From positions 62,001-126,000 of the forward strand of contig KE546977.1 of assembly GCA_000442125.1 (NCBI GenBank): a stretch of DNA of 64,000 nt. The letters are read 5' to 3'. Below, piece after piece: positions 1-14,152 of the stretch. The number at the start of each line of letters is the position of its first letter. Position 1 is the stretch's first letter. The notes beneath the pieces are model-generated. The model saw nothing but the letters and a program-made list of their open reading frames with translations. It searched no databases and was not told the DNA's origin. The position numbers and the translations under genes were made by a program. The stretch comes from Opeltia flavorubescens (taxonomy: Eukaryota > Ascomycota > Lecanoromycetes > Teloschistales > Teloschistaceae).

Positions 1-203
1 TATTGAAATATCAGAGTAGAAGTAGCTGTTTCCGTCAATAATAGGTGTTTGAACAATGGTGGTGGTGTTGATGGTGAAGCCTTCTATAGGCGTGGCGCAG
101 GCTGAGTATCGATCAACTGTTACCGAGGATCTTGATTGTCCTGTCTGACACTTCGCAGTGTATTCTAGTCTAACGAAGGTCTCGCGCTCAGCGATTCTAG
201 CTA
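1..203 (-). CDS. Partial exon of an unrecognised gene running off the left edge
   Basis: On the minus strand an open frame of about 65 codons enters from a possible acceptor (CTAG, near 200) and continues past base 1 without a stop. The reading contains two cysteines, many Thr/Ser and a possible N-glycosylation site (NTT), which would fit a secreted or surface protein, but I do not recognise a family. No start codon lies in the window in this frame; an in-frame stop upstream of the proposed acceptor supports an exon boundary. It could also be chance open sequence. Confidence 0.3.
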
Positions 204-486
204 GGAATAATTAATTCGCGGCTTCCAACATTTAATTTTTCTGGTGGTACCATAGTATTAGAGAGATGCAGTCAGGCCGAGTCTAGTAGCAACCAATCGT
301 CTGCATGAAATCATCCGTCCCAAACAGTCGAGATCCAGTGGGTAGTCCCGCTGAATTTCGCCGATCTGTCTTGTTTCGGTGGACTGAAAGTGAATTGAAG
401 ATAGAAGAGAGATGTAGGTCCGACACCGGGGGAAAGGCAAACGGGGTTTCAATTCCCACGGCCATAGCTGGGACAGGTATCCGATA
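204..486. other. Intergenic, no gene seen
   Basis: Short stretch between the partial left-edge exon and the stop of the minus-strand membrane protein. Only short overlapping frames occur in several phases; none has a recognisable sequence. Confidence 0.5.
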
Positions 487-2140
487 TCACATCTGATTGA
501 TATAAGCCTGCATCGTTCCGACCCCAAGCCCAGCAACAGCAACGAAGTACGCCGCGACAGCAAAAGCACCTTGTATATCGTGTTCCAAGATAGACCAGGT
601 AGTTGCAAAGACTGTACCGCCCAGTATGGACATCATGAAAGCGAGCAGCCAGATTCTGGTCATGGCCCAACCCTCAACGAGATGTATGCCCCATCCGATG
701 CTTGTCCCTTCCTGGGGGCAAATGGCGAGTCGCTGTTTACGTTTCTTGGGCGATCGCAGGAACGTGATGGGTCTTTCATTCGCATGATGGGGATGATAAA
801 AGAGGTGAGTCATGAGGTTTTCTCCTATGGGTGGAATAAGTCCGCAGGGTTGGTAGACGTATTCTTGTTTCCGAGATTCGGGAGGCATGTCGGGTACCTT
901 ACGGACGTCGACGAGGTCTTGGGGGTGAAGTTCGAACTAGAATGATGTTGGTGTCGCGTGGGGAATAACTTTAGGAGACCGTCCACAAGATCGGTACTAC
1001 TTACCTGGACGAATTGTATGCTTCGAACGACCTTGAGAGATAATCTATACCACCATGCCTTTTTCAGTTGCTGGTATACCTGACGCATCTCGATGAAAAG
1101 TTGCTTATCCGATGTCATGGAACAGACATTGAGATGTAATAGACTCGTCGGCCGACGCCATGGTTGAGCACAAATCAAAAGCCATGTACCTTCAGGATCA
1201 TAATTAATATTTGTCGAAAAAGAGCTTTGACCTATGAGGCGAGGATCACATATTAGCGCTGATGAAGGAGAGTTCGAGTTTGAAGGCCCGGCTCCAGATG
1301 TCACGGATACGTGAGTAGGACCTCCATTTCCGGAACTGGCGGCAGGATATGAGTGATTTGGGCCCACTGACTGCTGGCCGGTGGGTCTCCGCTGATTAGA
1401 CGTACGAATTGTTACTCTCAGTTCTGCGGCGGCGCCTGGTTCGGTCTCTAGAAAATCGTCGTATAGGTGTTGACCGCAGATCTATGTGAAAAGTTACTTT
1501 CAAGAGTCATTCCACAGAGGGACGCTCTGCTTTGGAGATATCTTACACATATCCATCTCACCCGTGTTTTCCCAGCCCCAGGCGACGCTTCTGGAACCGA
1601 TTTACCTGTGAGCAAGGATATTGTCTCCGACTTCAAGGATGTAAGTTGAGAGATACATCGCTCAAGGATGGAAAGGTGTCTTGGTTTGTCGTAAATCCAG
1701 TTCAATGTAACGGTCAAAGCCTCGCGGGTCTGCAAGTAGGCTTTTTTTCCTCCAGCTATTGGTGAATTCCATTTCCTGTTGGGCTCTGAACAATCTTCTT
1801 GCTCGCCTACAGACTCAGTGTCGACCGAGAAGTCAACTAGTGGTCGTAGATCATAAAAATACCTAAGAGTTGATCTTGAGTAAAGTTCATCCTCTGCCGC
1901 ATGATCGAGAACCGATGATAGTTTTGGGACATCACTCTCGGCTTGTGTGTCTATGTGGAGGAGAAGGAAAGTGCCGATGAGTCCTTGCTGCCTAAAATAG
2001 TCGTACTCGCCCAACCAAGTGAGAGTAGTTGCTAGGATGACTAAGAATGCGAAAATCAGTGACAGGATAAGGAGCGATCTGCGGCGCTGGCTATCGATGT
2101 AAAATTGAGCAACCATGGATGACCTGACCTTATTAGTCAT
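487..2140 (-). CDS. Fungal membrane protein with two C-terminal helices; 5' part reads as sugar transporter
   Basis: Three exons close in frame: 2140-1547, 1481-1005 and 936-487 (introns of 65 and 68 bp with GTAAGA/GTAAGT donors). The joined product is about 506 residues. From about residue 190 it resembles a widespread ascomycete family of unknown function: a GKTRVRW segment, a C-x-C followed by LYDDF, a Ser/Pro-rich linker, an aromatic-rich block around W-x-x-R-L, then PPIGENLMTHLF and two transmembrane helices at about 454-474 and 484-504. The first about 60 residues instead look like a sugar-transporter segment (RRRSLLILSL and a long hydrophobic stretch). No methionine separates the two parts, so the family's own start appears lost or the gene is a fusion. 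Function unknown. Confidence 0.6.
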
Positions 2141-2172
2141 TAAAAGTTACGCGAGATCCATCATCTTCTTAC

Positions 2173-3576
2173 TGGACATTCGCGATGCCAAATCCAAATG
2201 TCAGCCACTGACAATGTCTATCAGGACGATTTCTCTGCCCTCCGAGCCCACCAATTGGGATCCCTGGGGAAGGAAGAGTTCTAAGGAAGACGGAAATACT
2301 AAAGCTGCTCAATAGCTGCGCAATCACAATGACGAACAAGATCATCATCGCGCTCTGAGCACGAGGACTAGCGAAGGTCCGATTTATGTATTGGACATTC
2401 TCCAATATTCCATTTTTTCGACGTTCAGTACTTGGACCTGAATAGGTCTGCGACTGAGCCCATATGTGAATGAGATCTCGTGAGGCCGCTAGAGGTCTTC
2501 TATAGAGACTTAAAAGGACTTTGAATGCCTTGTCAATTTGTTGCTTCTTGATCAACCAACGCGGAGACTCCGATCCTAAGTATACTAAGTGAAGCAGTAC
2601 AAATGCTGGTATNACCGATGTATATGTAGGAAATTGACAGCGATTCGAGATAATAAGTGCGAGAGCACCCGAGAATGCGACTCCAATAGCGGTCCTATAT
2701 CTTAACGAGATAGGCGTTTGGTCTACTGCTGTCAGTGTACTGATTAGCATGGACGGACAGATAACGTACCTTGTAGTGATGCGGATGAGAATTCTGATTC
2801 TAGAAGAGGTCAATCACATGTCTTATGTCTTCAGGAGTTGTATATCCTTCAGTACCATATACCGGTATAATGGACGATAAGGAACCTATACCAATTCCGA
2901 GTAGACATCTGCAGGTGAGCCAAGCTCCCCAGCTAATAATGAAAGCTTCCCCGACTGATGCAAAAGCAATAGCTAAGGTAGTGGCGAAAATGGCGCCCCT
3001 CCGACCCATGAATATGTCTGTGAGAGGATCACAAAGAAATGCACCAATGGTAATGGCAGTAAAATGAGCGATAGCATTTATGGCAGCTGGGCCCCCGATA
3101 TCGCCGAATGGAGGTTTGCCGCCAAAGATTCCATCCTCCAGGCGGAGATTCTTCGATCGCACCTGGCTTGCACCAACAATGGAACCCAGGGTCTATATCC
3201 CTCGTAGATCAGCTGAACCAATCTCAGGATGCAAGCAAAACTTAATCTTGCTTGAACAATATATTGTATCACTAACCCAACCTTGTACCACACTGCCTAG
3301 AGTACAGATGAGTAAATGGATCTTGACTCCTCTGGCCACTGTCCAAACGTTTGTGTATTTTCCTTCCTCTATCGCAGCTGCTTCGACGTCGAGAAGTGTC
3401 CTCTGTGCGTCGTCTTCGGTCACAAAAGCCTCCTGGTCCCTGGCAAGGCGGGCTCCGCGAAGTAAAGTAGTAACATCCACGACACCGTCAAGATCATAGT
3501 CTCGATGGAAAGTCTTAAAATATTCATCAAATTGCTCTTGGGTGAAACGCCGCAGAGGATTTCCTTTGAATCCCAT
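2173..3576 (-). CDS. MFS sugar/inositol-type transporter, N-terminal part, probably decayed
   Basis: Exon 1 (3576-3277) encodes a long hydrophilic N-terminus with LLRGARLARD and ends in VVQGW; after an 85 bp intron, exon 2 (from 3192) gives INAIAHFTAI, the loop motif GRRGAIF and LLGIGIGSLSSIIPVYG. A further open segment (about 2750-2173) carries the family motif ESPRWLIKK and ends FGFGIANV. These are hallmarks of fungal sugar-porter-family MFS proteins. The join near 2700-2830 is not clean: I could not place an intron that restores the usual helix 4-5 region, and helices after about 9 are absent. A consensus donor at 2172 and an acceptor at 2101-2102 would continue in frame into the neighbouring gene. 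Probably a decayed or chimeric gene. One ambiguous base at 2613. Confidence 0.55.
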
Positions 3577-3758
3577 GTCATCGGGGTGCAGCAGCTGTGG
3601 ACGATCTCTGCTATAGACGAACTATGGTGGCAGCCCTGTCCTCTATTTTTGAGCAATCAAAAAATCAAGACACAAAAATGAGGCGATCTGTTATGCTATC
3701 AACGGTCGGTCAACGGTCGCAGCCTTGCTCGGATCAGCACAGACAAGGCTGCAGAATG

Positions 3759-3915
3759 CCCCGCTGAATGACTGCAAAACAACCTAGTAGAAATTTGCTT
3801 GCATTTGATCTATATAAGAAATTAAGTACTAAGTAGCAGGTGCTGTTAAATATACATATTTTAATTTTAGTATAAGGAAGGTGCGATTTAGTTTAGTTAG
3901 AATTTTCCTCTAGTA
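3759..3915. repeat. Left terminal direct repeat (LTR)
   Basis: Matches 14342-14499 over its full length, including the shared block GCAGGTGCTG (RIP-changed in part) and the near-identical tail ending CTCTAGTA. Differences are essentially all RIP-type transitions. Confidence 0.75.
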
Positions 3916-5552
3916 GATCTCTCTATATTAGATTTAAATAGTACCCTCGCTATTAACCTATTAAGCTATTATAGTCGTTATAGTAATTATTAAATATACC
4001 TTTTAAATATAGCTAAAAAAGTAAACTAGAAAGTAGATTTATTATAAAAGCAGAAAAATTATTATAATAGCGATAGTTAAGCGTTAAATTTTAAAAAAGT
4101 AAATCCTTTTAAAAAAGGCGACTAGGGTTTTTAAAAAAATATAAAAAATAATACCTAAAATAGTATTAAAGATAGCGTTAAAAAGTTTACTTAAAAAATA
4201 TTAAAAATCTTTTCTATAATAATAGAAATCTACTATAGTTTTTATAGTTAAAATACTAACTTTTAAAATATTTTATTAATTACTCTCCGCTATAAAATAA
4301 TTAGCTACTTCTATAAAAAAATTAACTACTATTATAAAAAAGGAGAGATACCCCTTTTATAAAGAATAGTAAACCGCTATAATCTATTTTAACGTAATTT
4401 ATATAAAATTAAAAAAAGTAAAAAGTAGGATTAATATAAATAAAATAAATATTTTAAACTATTAATTAATTCGCGGTTAGAAAATAAAAAGCTAAAAAGC
4501 TTTAAATAAATTATTATATAAATACTAAATATAGCGGGTTTAATATATTAAAATAATTTAATAGAGAGATTAACTATAAAAACGGCCTAATAAATTGAAA
4601 TATAAATACGACAGCCGGTTAAGTAAATAATTATACTGTTTTTATAATAAAATAGTTTTATATATAATTAAAAAAAAATATTTAAATAATAGATTAAAAT
4701 ATTTAAATAATTATTTATAATATTTATTATAACTTTTTATCTAAATTATCCTTAAAAGCGGTTTTAATAAATAGCGAGAATAAAATTAACGGCCCTAAAT
4801 AGTTATACCCTCCTATAGAATAACTACCCTAGCTATTTTTAAAAATATTAATAGGATTTATTAAAGACTAATAAATTCTTTAAAGAATATTAAATAGTAA
4901 AAAAATATTTTTATAATTAGTAGTATAGAATTAGTTATTAATTTAATATATATAAGTTTTATAAATTTAATTATAAAATTTACCTTTTTAATAGGCCTCT
5001 ATAATATTATTATTTTATAGCTACTATATCTAGATATATTCCGCCCTGAATCGGTATAAAATTTAATTAATTTTAGGGTTAAATTATATAATATCTATTT
5101 TTTTTACTTCGAGGAAATCCTTTATCGCCTTCTATCGCTTTTTTATAATTTTATTATACGCTTCCGTAGCCGTTTAAATAGTATTTTTAGCTATTTTTTT
5201 AACGAATTTAAAGTCCTCTTTAATAAAGTAAAAGGTTTTTTATTATTAATCGAGCTTATTAATTTCCGCTCGAATATTAATATAATAATAATCTAAAATC
5301 TTTTTTTAAATAGTAAAAATTAGATCCGCGGTTTTATTAACCTAATATTCTATACTTTAGAGGGCGTATTTAGAATTTCCGATATATATATAGTTAGAAA
5401 CTTCTTAAAATATCTTAGAAATAGTAACTTTTAGTTTTTTAACTTTTTATTCTTTACCCAAGCTATTATAGACGATTCTAGCGCTAAAATCGATATTCTT
5501 TATAAACCTAGGTAAAAAGAATCGCTTTGAATCCGGGTATATAAAAGCTTTG

Positions 5553-6107
5553 ATTATATAATAAAGTTTTTACTAAATTAATTTAAAGCGCAACTATAGC
5601 CGGTTAATTAAACGAAATTTAAAGCTTATAATATATTTATTTTTAATAATAATAAGCAGCTTTAAAATAATTTTATTCTTTTAAAATTAATATCTATAAT
5701 CTATTACCCGATTTTATATATTTTTTATAAGTTTCGAATAATTTAAACCTAATATAAATAATTAATAACCGTTTTAAAAGGATAGCTTTTAGATTTTTAA
5801 ATTTTAATAAAGGATTTACGTTTATCGTAGGCTTATTTACCCGAAAACGCCGCTTAATTTATAATTATATAAAGTTCTTTTTTTTAAGGATATACTGCTT
5901 TACGAAATTTATTTTTTATAAGCTGATACTTTTAAATAACGTGTATTTTTTGTAAATCAATTCGATTTAAAAGTTTAAAGAAAATCTAATTAAAACTGGG
6001 GATATTATTAATTGTTTATTTAAGCGTACTATAAGCTTTAAACCCCGTTTAATCAACCGGCTATAATTACGCTTTAAATTAACTTAATAATAACTCTATT
6101 ATATAAA
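5553..6107. mobile_element. Inverted-repeat element (MITE/fold-back-like) nested in the RIP tract
   Basis: Two arms of about 79 bp, 5553-5631 and 6029-6107, are reverse complements of each other with a few mismatches; both contain the core AGCCGGTT-A/G-ATTAAACG (in opposite orientation in the right arm). They enclose about 400 bp without an open frame. Unlike its surroundings this stretch keeps many CA/TG dinucleotides, suggesting it arrived after most RIP had happened or escaped it. No transposase is present, so if mobile it would be non-autonomous. Exact ends and target-site duplication are not clear. Confidence 0.55.
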
Positions 6108-9100
6108 AATAGAGGCTAATAAATCGCTGTTCGTAATTTAAAATATTAGCTTAATACCTACGGATATATAAAGCTAATAAAGTTAGTTTTTAGCGATATC
6201 TTTCAATAATTCCTATAACGTAAAAAAAGAGTGCGTATAATAATAATTAAAATTTGTTAAAGCTTATTATCGTATTTTTTTCCGCTATTATAAAATTTTT
6301 TAGACTAATAATAAAAGGATTTTTTTTTATAAAAGTATAACTAATAGCTTTAGCTTTTAATTTATAGATTTTAGCTTATTATTATACTATTTTAATTATT
6401 TTTAAAAAGGCTTCGGCCTTTTTCTATAGATAAATCTCTATTAGTATTTTTCTTTTTTTTACCTTTTTAGCTCGGACTTTTAGATCCCCTTTAGTATTTA
6501 TTAGTATTAGGAATATATTTAATATAATTTTTAGATTTAAAACGTTTAATTTTTTATAAATAAAGGATAAATTAAATATTTTATTTTAAATAGATTTCTA
6601 AATACTATTAGCTTTTAGTAAAAACTATTAAAAAATAATTTAATTAATTCGATCGCTTAAAAATTTAAAATAATTAAAAAAAATAAAAAGTTTTTTTTTT
6701 TATTTTATAAATAACTTTATAAATTAAAAGTTTATTATATTTTTTAATATCTAACTCCTCCTAAAATTTAACTGTTGTCGATATCTCTATTTTTTTACTC
6801 TTTTTCCTCTTTTTATTAAACAGTTTACTATAAGTAATTATAATATTCTCTATATATATATTATTCTTAATATTATAAAGCGTTAGATTATTATTTTCTA
6901 TTTTAATAGAAACTTATTTAAATTAATATAATAAATTTACCTATTTATATAGCTATTTTATTTACTAGCGTAGCTTATTAGTTCGCTAGAATAGTAGTAG
7001 AAGATATTTAAATAACCTAGTTATTTATTACTATAATATCCTAATTTATTTATATAAAAGTACCGGTCGGGGTATTAATCGCTATTATAGCGTTTTAAAA
7101 TATTTAAATAAAAATACCTATTATTATTATAGCCTTTTAAATTTAAAACTTCGAAGGAATAGTATTAAATATAAAAGGCTTATATATTCTTATAAATTAT
7201 TTATTCGGTAATAATTAATTATTTAATAATATAAAAAAGCTATTTATTATTATAAAAAGATTACTCGCTAATAAAACCGGAATTAGATTTATTACTATAA
7301 AATTAGTAAAAAAATTTTTTAAAACCGTTTTATTCGATTTTATAATTAAAAGTTTTTATTTAAATAAATTTAAAATATTTCGCTTTTTTTTTTTAAATTT
7401 TTTATTTTCTATTAATTTTTTAATATACTTTAATTTTTTTATTTTTTAACTAGCTTTTTTAAATTTAAATATTCGTAAGTTAAAAATATATCTAAAAACT
7501 TTAAATATAATTAATTAATTAATAATAAATAGTTAAAATAATAATATAAATTCTAAATAAATAAATAAATAATAAATAAATTAAATAAATATTTAACTTT
7601 TAAACGCTTACTTTTATATATATAATAATAGATTAAAGTCAAGATTTAAATATAATATAAATAATATTTAATAATAATATAATTTCTTTACTATATAATA
7701 GTAAAAAATAATAAAATTTATATATACTAAAATTATAAATAAAACCTATATAGGTTAATAGTAAAGCTTAAAGTAATAAAATATAAAAAAATAAAAAAAA
7801 ATATATCTAAATAAATAAAAGGAGTTAATTATTTAACGAAAAGTTAAATATAAAGCCTTTTCTTCTAATTAATTATTTATAATTCGCTATATATATATAA
7901 TAATAAGCGTTATATCTATAAAAAGGTTAATTATCTATATATTATCTAAAATAATACTTTACCTAGTATAATATATTAAAATATTATTCCTATAATATTT
8001 CTTTTTTTTTTTAGTATTATATATTTTCTATATATATTCTAAAAGTTTATTAGCTATTTATTTAATAAAAAGTTAAAATTTTAACTATTTACCTTTTAAC
8101 TTCTTTTTATACTATTTATCCACCTTATAATAGCGGATAATAATTAGATTTTCCGGTTCTAGTATTTTTTAAACCTATTTCTATAAACTTTAATAATATT
8201 CTATAAAATAAGTAGCTATTTTATTAACTAAATATTTATATTCGTTTCTTAAAATTATAAAAATCTAGTACTAATAATTTAAAAAATTTTAAAAATATAT
8301 TACTAAATTTATAATCGCGATTATATTTAAATTAAAATAGTAGTTTTAAAAAAAAATTCTAATATTAACTAAACGGGTGTATATTTATAAAGTTTAATTA
8401 ATTTAATATTTATAAATAAAATAGTATTATATAAATAAAGAAATTATACTTTAATAAAATATCTTTTAATAGTTTTTTTTAATAAAAAATTTATTATTTT
8501 TTATACTAATTTTTCTATTAAACCGGTCGATAATAAATAGAAAATAAATTTTAGAAATTAATTAATTCTATATTCTATATATATTCTAGTAATCTTATAA
8601 TTTATAAAATATAAATTATTATTAGAATATAATCTTTATAAAAAGCCGAAAATAGATAAAATATAATCTTTTTATATAGCTCGAGTTTCTTTAACGCGAT
8701 ATTTTTTATATACCTTAGCCTATATAAATTTCGAAAAATAGTCGATAGTTATTAAAATATATACCGCTTTTATAAAAAAGTAGACTAGTATAATAAATTT
8801 TAACCAGTTTATTTTATATATAGTTATAAGTTTAAAGTATAAAATCAACTGGATATTTATTTATATAAATTTCTTTTTTTTTATTTAGTAAATATAGTAA
8901 CTTTAATACTAATTATAAATATTTTTAATTTTTATAAGCTAATATACTCGTTTAATAAAATAATCTAGTATAAAAGCAGCTATATAATACCTATAATTCT
9001 TATATACTATATATAAAAACTTTAATATTTTATTTTCTATAATATATAGGCTGTATACGTCTATAAATTCCTAATACTATAGGTATAAAGGCTCCTATTA

Positions 9101-12100
9101 TACTAGAAGGCTATAGGTTTTTAATTATTATATAATTTATCTTTTATAATTCCAATTAAATTTTTATTTAATAAAGTTTTCTACTTTTTTATTTAAATAT
9201 ACTATAATCTTTTAATAAAAAATAAATTCTTTATACCTAATCAATCGGTTTTTATATAGTTATAGAATCGATTATAGCTCGGTAAAGCGTTTAATAATAA
9301 TTATAGTTTTTTAATTTATTTTTATAAATAAATCGCGGGCTTTAATAACTATTATAGCGAGTTTTTTAAAATTTTTAATAAATAGTTTAAAAGTAAAACG
9401 GATAGATATATAATTAAAACTATTAGTAATACTAATATACTAATTTTAAAAAGATTAATAATAGAGTTTAAAGTTATATTCGCCTAAATAGTTTATTTAA
9501 TTAGCTATTTTTCCTTTTTTAATATTACCAATTTATAATATTATTTATAGTACGCTATAATCGCTATATATAAATACCGGATATTTATTTCCTATTACTA
9601 ACTATTAGATTTCGGCTAAATATTTTAAAATAATAAAATATTCTCGTTTTAAATTAATATAACGGGTTTTTATATTATTAAAATAAAATAAAAGGAATAT
9701 AATAATTTTTTCGTTTAAAAAAAATTAAAAGGATATTTTAATACTAATCTCGACGTTTTAAAATTAAAATAAATATTTTATAATTTCTAATCTACTAGTA
9801 TTATATATAAAATAAAACTAAGCGTTATAATTTATTTTAGCTATAGTATTTTTAATAATTACCGATTTAATATATAAAAACGACTTTTTTTAGAACGGGC
9901 CTTAATTAAATATTTTTTTCTTAATCTATTTCCTTTAAATAATTAGCTTTTTAATTTATACTAGTTTTTTAATTTTAATAAAATTATAGTTATATTCTTT
10001 AATTTTATTATTATAGAGTTTTTTTAATTTAAAATCCGCTAGTATAAATTTTAAATAGGCTTTTTTAAATTTTAAAATATATCTAGCTCTTTTTAAAATA
10101 AAAATCTATAAAAATAGAATAAACTATAAAAATATATTTAATTCGGCTTAATTAAAAAATATAAACTAATTTAAAAGTTTATTATAATATTTAATTAAAA
10201 GCTTTAACCTTTTTAATAATTTATAAAAACCGAATATTTTAAAATTATTACTAAAAATTACTATTTTAGATTCTAATAAATAGACCGGTCTAAAAGCTAT
10301 TAATAGGAAATATTAATTATTAAAAAACTTAAATATCTTTTTAAATATAATAATTATTATAGTATAATTATCTATAAATACTATAAATATATATTTACAG
10401 TAATTACTAATAATAGTTTTTTATTAAAAAATATTATTAATAAACGATAAAAATTTAAAAATTAAATCTATAAATTAAAAATAAATATATAAAATTTTTT
10501 TTAGCCTTTAACCTATTTTAAAATATATTTATTAATTATTAAAAGCTAAAAACCTAAATTTATTTTAATTATAGATTTTAGTAGAAATCGTTTAATAGTT
10601 ATTATATATATTTAATAAAAAATAAATATTAAACTTATTTTTAATTAAAATATCTAGAATTTTTTTTAAAATATATATTAGCTATTTAAATTTAATAATT
10701 CTAATATTTAAAGGTATATAATTATAAACTACCCTTTTAAAATCTAATCCTTTTTTTTTAAAAGGGAATTTAGTTTTTACCCTTTAAAGCGAATTTCTAC
10801 AAGTAATAATTTTTATATCTTTTATTTCTAAGAAGATTTTATTAATAAACTCCCGTTCTTTTTATATATATTTAAGTTTTATTTCTATAACTAGTTTAAA
10901 ATTAAACTTTAGATTAATTAAATATTTAATAATATTAATAATTTTAATATCGCGAATCGATTTTATAAAATAGTCTTTCTAAATATATAATAATTACTAG
11001 ACTTTTTTAACTTTTTTAAAAATATTAATTATAGCTTTAATAATAATCCTAAATTTTTAATACTAGGTTTAAATATTAGTAAAAGGTATATTAATAAGTT
11101 TTTATAACTCGGGCTATTATTTAATAAAAAACCCGGATCTATAATTAAACCGATATTTTTTATATTTATATAGATATATTTATTTATATAAAAACTCTTT
11201 TTATTTTAATAGAGGTTAAAGGTACTTTAATAATAATACTAATATTATATAATATTATACTAGAAATAAAATAGATTTAAAATCGACTAGTAGCTAGACT
11301 TTTATAAAAAATTTATATATTAAAACTACTATAACTAATAATATTTTAATAGAATTTTCTTTTTCTAAAATATTTAATATATATTTTCTAAAAGTTAATA
11401 ATCGGCTTTATATACTTCCTAATAGTAATAAAATTATATATTTTCCTAGTTATCTAATAATTACCAGCAGGCTTTATTAATATTTATATTTTAATTATTA
11501 TCGAATTCTATAATAAATAAAGTCGTTTTAATAGAAATAAAAATTATAAATATTTCTTGTATCTTTTAATTATTTTTTATAATAGTAACCTTTTTAAATT
11601 TATAATAAAAGTTATAGTAAACCTTTTTTATCTAGAATAATTTTAAAAGGATATTATAAATATTAATATCGATTATTTATATTTTAATTATCGTTTAAAC
11701 TCTCTAAATATTAATTAAAATTTTAATATATTTAATTAAAATATTAAAAATATTGTTTATAAAGTTTACGCGGATATAATTATTTCTATAAATTTTAAAA
11801 CGCGGATTAAGTTTATTAAATTTTTTATAACTAATAAATTTAATTAAAAAATCTCTATTTAAAAAATTTTTTATAAATTTTCATTTTTTAATTTATAAAG
11901 TAATTATAAAATAAACGTTTTAACTATTATTATTATAAATAAAAGCGGTTACTTAAAAAAATAATAGAATAGCGTTTAATATAAATACTATATTAATAAA
12001 TAAATTAATCGCTTTTATAATATTTTAAAACGCTTTAATAGTTAATTTTTTTACTCGATACTAAAATATAGCTTATTATATAAAATACGCTAACTTTTTA

Positions 12101-14152
12101 ATTATAATATTAAATCGGTTAAATAACTTTTTAAAGAATAAAATTATAGATATTTTAAAAATTTTAAAAATATTAAATTTTTATTTACTAGTTATTGCTT
12201 TAATAGAATCTAATAATTTAAATAATTTATTATTTATTAGCTTTTAAATTTTCCTTATTTTTATTATTTTTATTTAAAGTAGCTAAAAGTTTTTTTTCCC
12301 GGCTTTATTATTATTATTTAACCTACTACTAGTTCTTTTTAAATTTAAATAAGGTAGAGCTATTATAAAATTATTTTCTTTATTTTTATCGTCTAAAATA
12401 TCTTTAAAATAGTTAATTTTTTTTTTAATTTCGGGTAAACGATTTTTATCTATTTCCTAATTAATATTATTACTTTTTTTATTTTAAAACGACTCCTTTA
12501 ATTTATTTTTTTTCTTTTATATATTAAATAAATAAATTAGAATTTATTTTATAGCCGCTAGTTTAATTAGTTAAATCGCTACTATAGACTATATTAACTC
12601 CTAGATAAAAATATAGCGTATAGCTACTAAAGCTTAATTATAGTTTAAATTTAAATTAAACTCTATATAAATATAGCGGTTTAATAGGATAACCGTATAT
12701 ATTATAATTTTTAATACCTTCTATCTTTAACTTTCCTCGGGGTTAGAATAATTAATAAAGTAGTAACTTATTTCTTTATAGCTATAGTATTAGATTTAAA
12801 AAAAATCTTTTATATATTTAAGCTTTCTTTTATTATTATTAATAATAGCTAGAGTTTTAAACGAAATATTCTTAAAAACTATAATATTAAAATTTTGTAA
12901 CCTTTATAAAATAATTAAAAAAACAACCGAACTATTAATTAATATTTATTATAATACTTTTTTAGTAGTACCAGCTTCGAAATCTAAAAGGACTATACTA
13001 GCTATATAATTTACTTAAGAATTAAATAATAATAGTTTTCTAATTTCTATATATACTATTTTAATAAAATATTTTATATTATTAAATTAAAAATTAAAGT
13101 TTTTATTATATTTAAATAAAACGCGTTCCTTTTTAATAAAATCTTTTATATTTTTTATAAAAGCTATACCTATTTTAATAAAAGTATTCGGTAATTATAA
13201 AATAAGTTTATTATATCGCTCTAAATAAATAATAATATATTTATTATTATTTTAATTAAATATAGCTATTTTAATTTTAAATTTAAATAGTTTAATTTAT
13301 TTATTAATTAATTAAATTTTAAAATAAATAATAAACTTCTTTTTAATAATTAGCTAGTCTTATTTAAAAAAATAATCTAATTTTTTATATTAATTAGCTA
13401 TAAAATCTTCGAGATTTTATTAAAATAAAATATAGTAGGTATACTTTATAAATTTCTCTTTCTTCTTAAAAATACCGATAGTTTAATTTTTAAAATATTA
13501 TTTATATATTTAATTAATATCCTTTAAATACTTTTTTAAATCTTTTTTACTATTTTTTAATTTATAAAATAATTAAATTTTTAATATAATTAATTTCTTT
13601 ACTATAATTAATCTAGTAAAATAAGCGGTAGTTATTATAAATAAAGAAGTATAAAATAAAATACTATTAGTATTTATTTTAATAAGCTCTAAAACCGCTT
13701 TAATAAAATTTTTAAATAAATTATAGTTTATTAAAAATTTTAAAATACTTTTTAATATTTTATATAATAAACTATAAATATTATTAAATAAAAAAAATAA
13801 TTTTTTTTCTAAATAGGAAGCGTTTTATTAAGGGGTATAAATTATTTAATTTTCTAAAAACTTTAGAGAATTGAATATTAAAAGTTTATTTTTGATTGTT
13901 TTAATAAAGATTTTAATAGTTTTAATAAATATAAATAATAAATTTTTAAATAATAATAATAAATTATTTAAATATATTAGTAATTTTTTATTAATTAGAG
14001 ATAGAGTTTTAAATATAAATATTCTTAATAATAAAATAGTAGGTATTTATTTATCTAGTAACCTATTTTTTAACGCTTAAATAGATTTAATATAATTAGA
14101 TATTTTATTTTTTAACTTCGATAATTTATTCTTCGGTATAGATTTTATAAAT

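Noticed and set aside
5553-6107. Inverted repeat as a transcriptional terminator or structured RNA
   Set aside because: Arms of 79 bp with a 400 bp spacer in transposon-derived sequence fit a MITE-like element better; no evidence of transcription.
13871-14080. 69-codon plus-strand frame with ATG
   Set aside because: Asn/Ile/Lys/Leu low-complexity product in AT-rich RIP tract; no codon or motif evidence of a gene.
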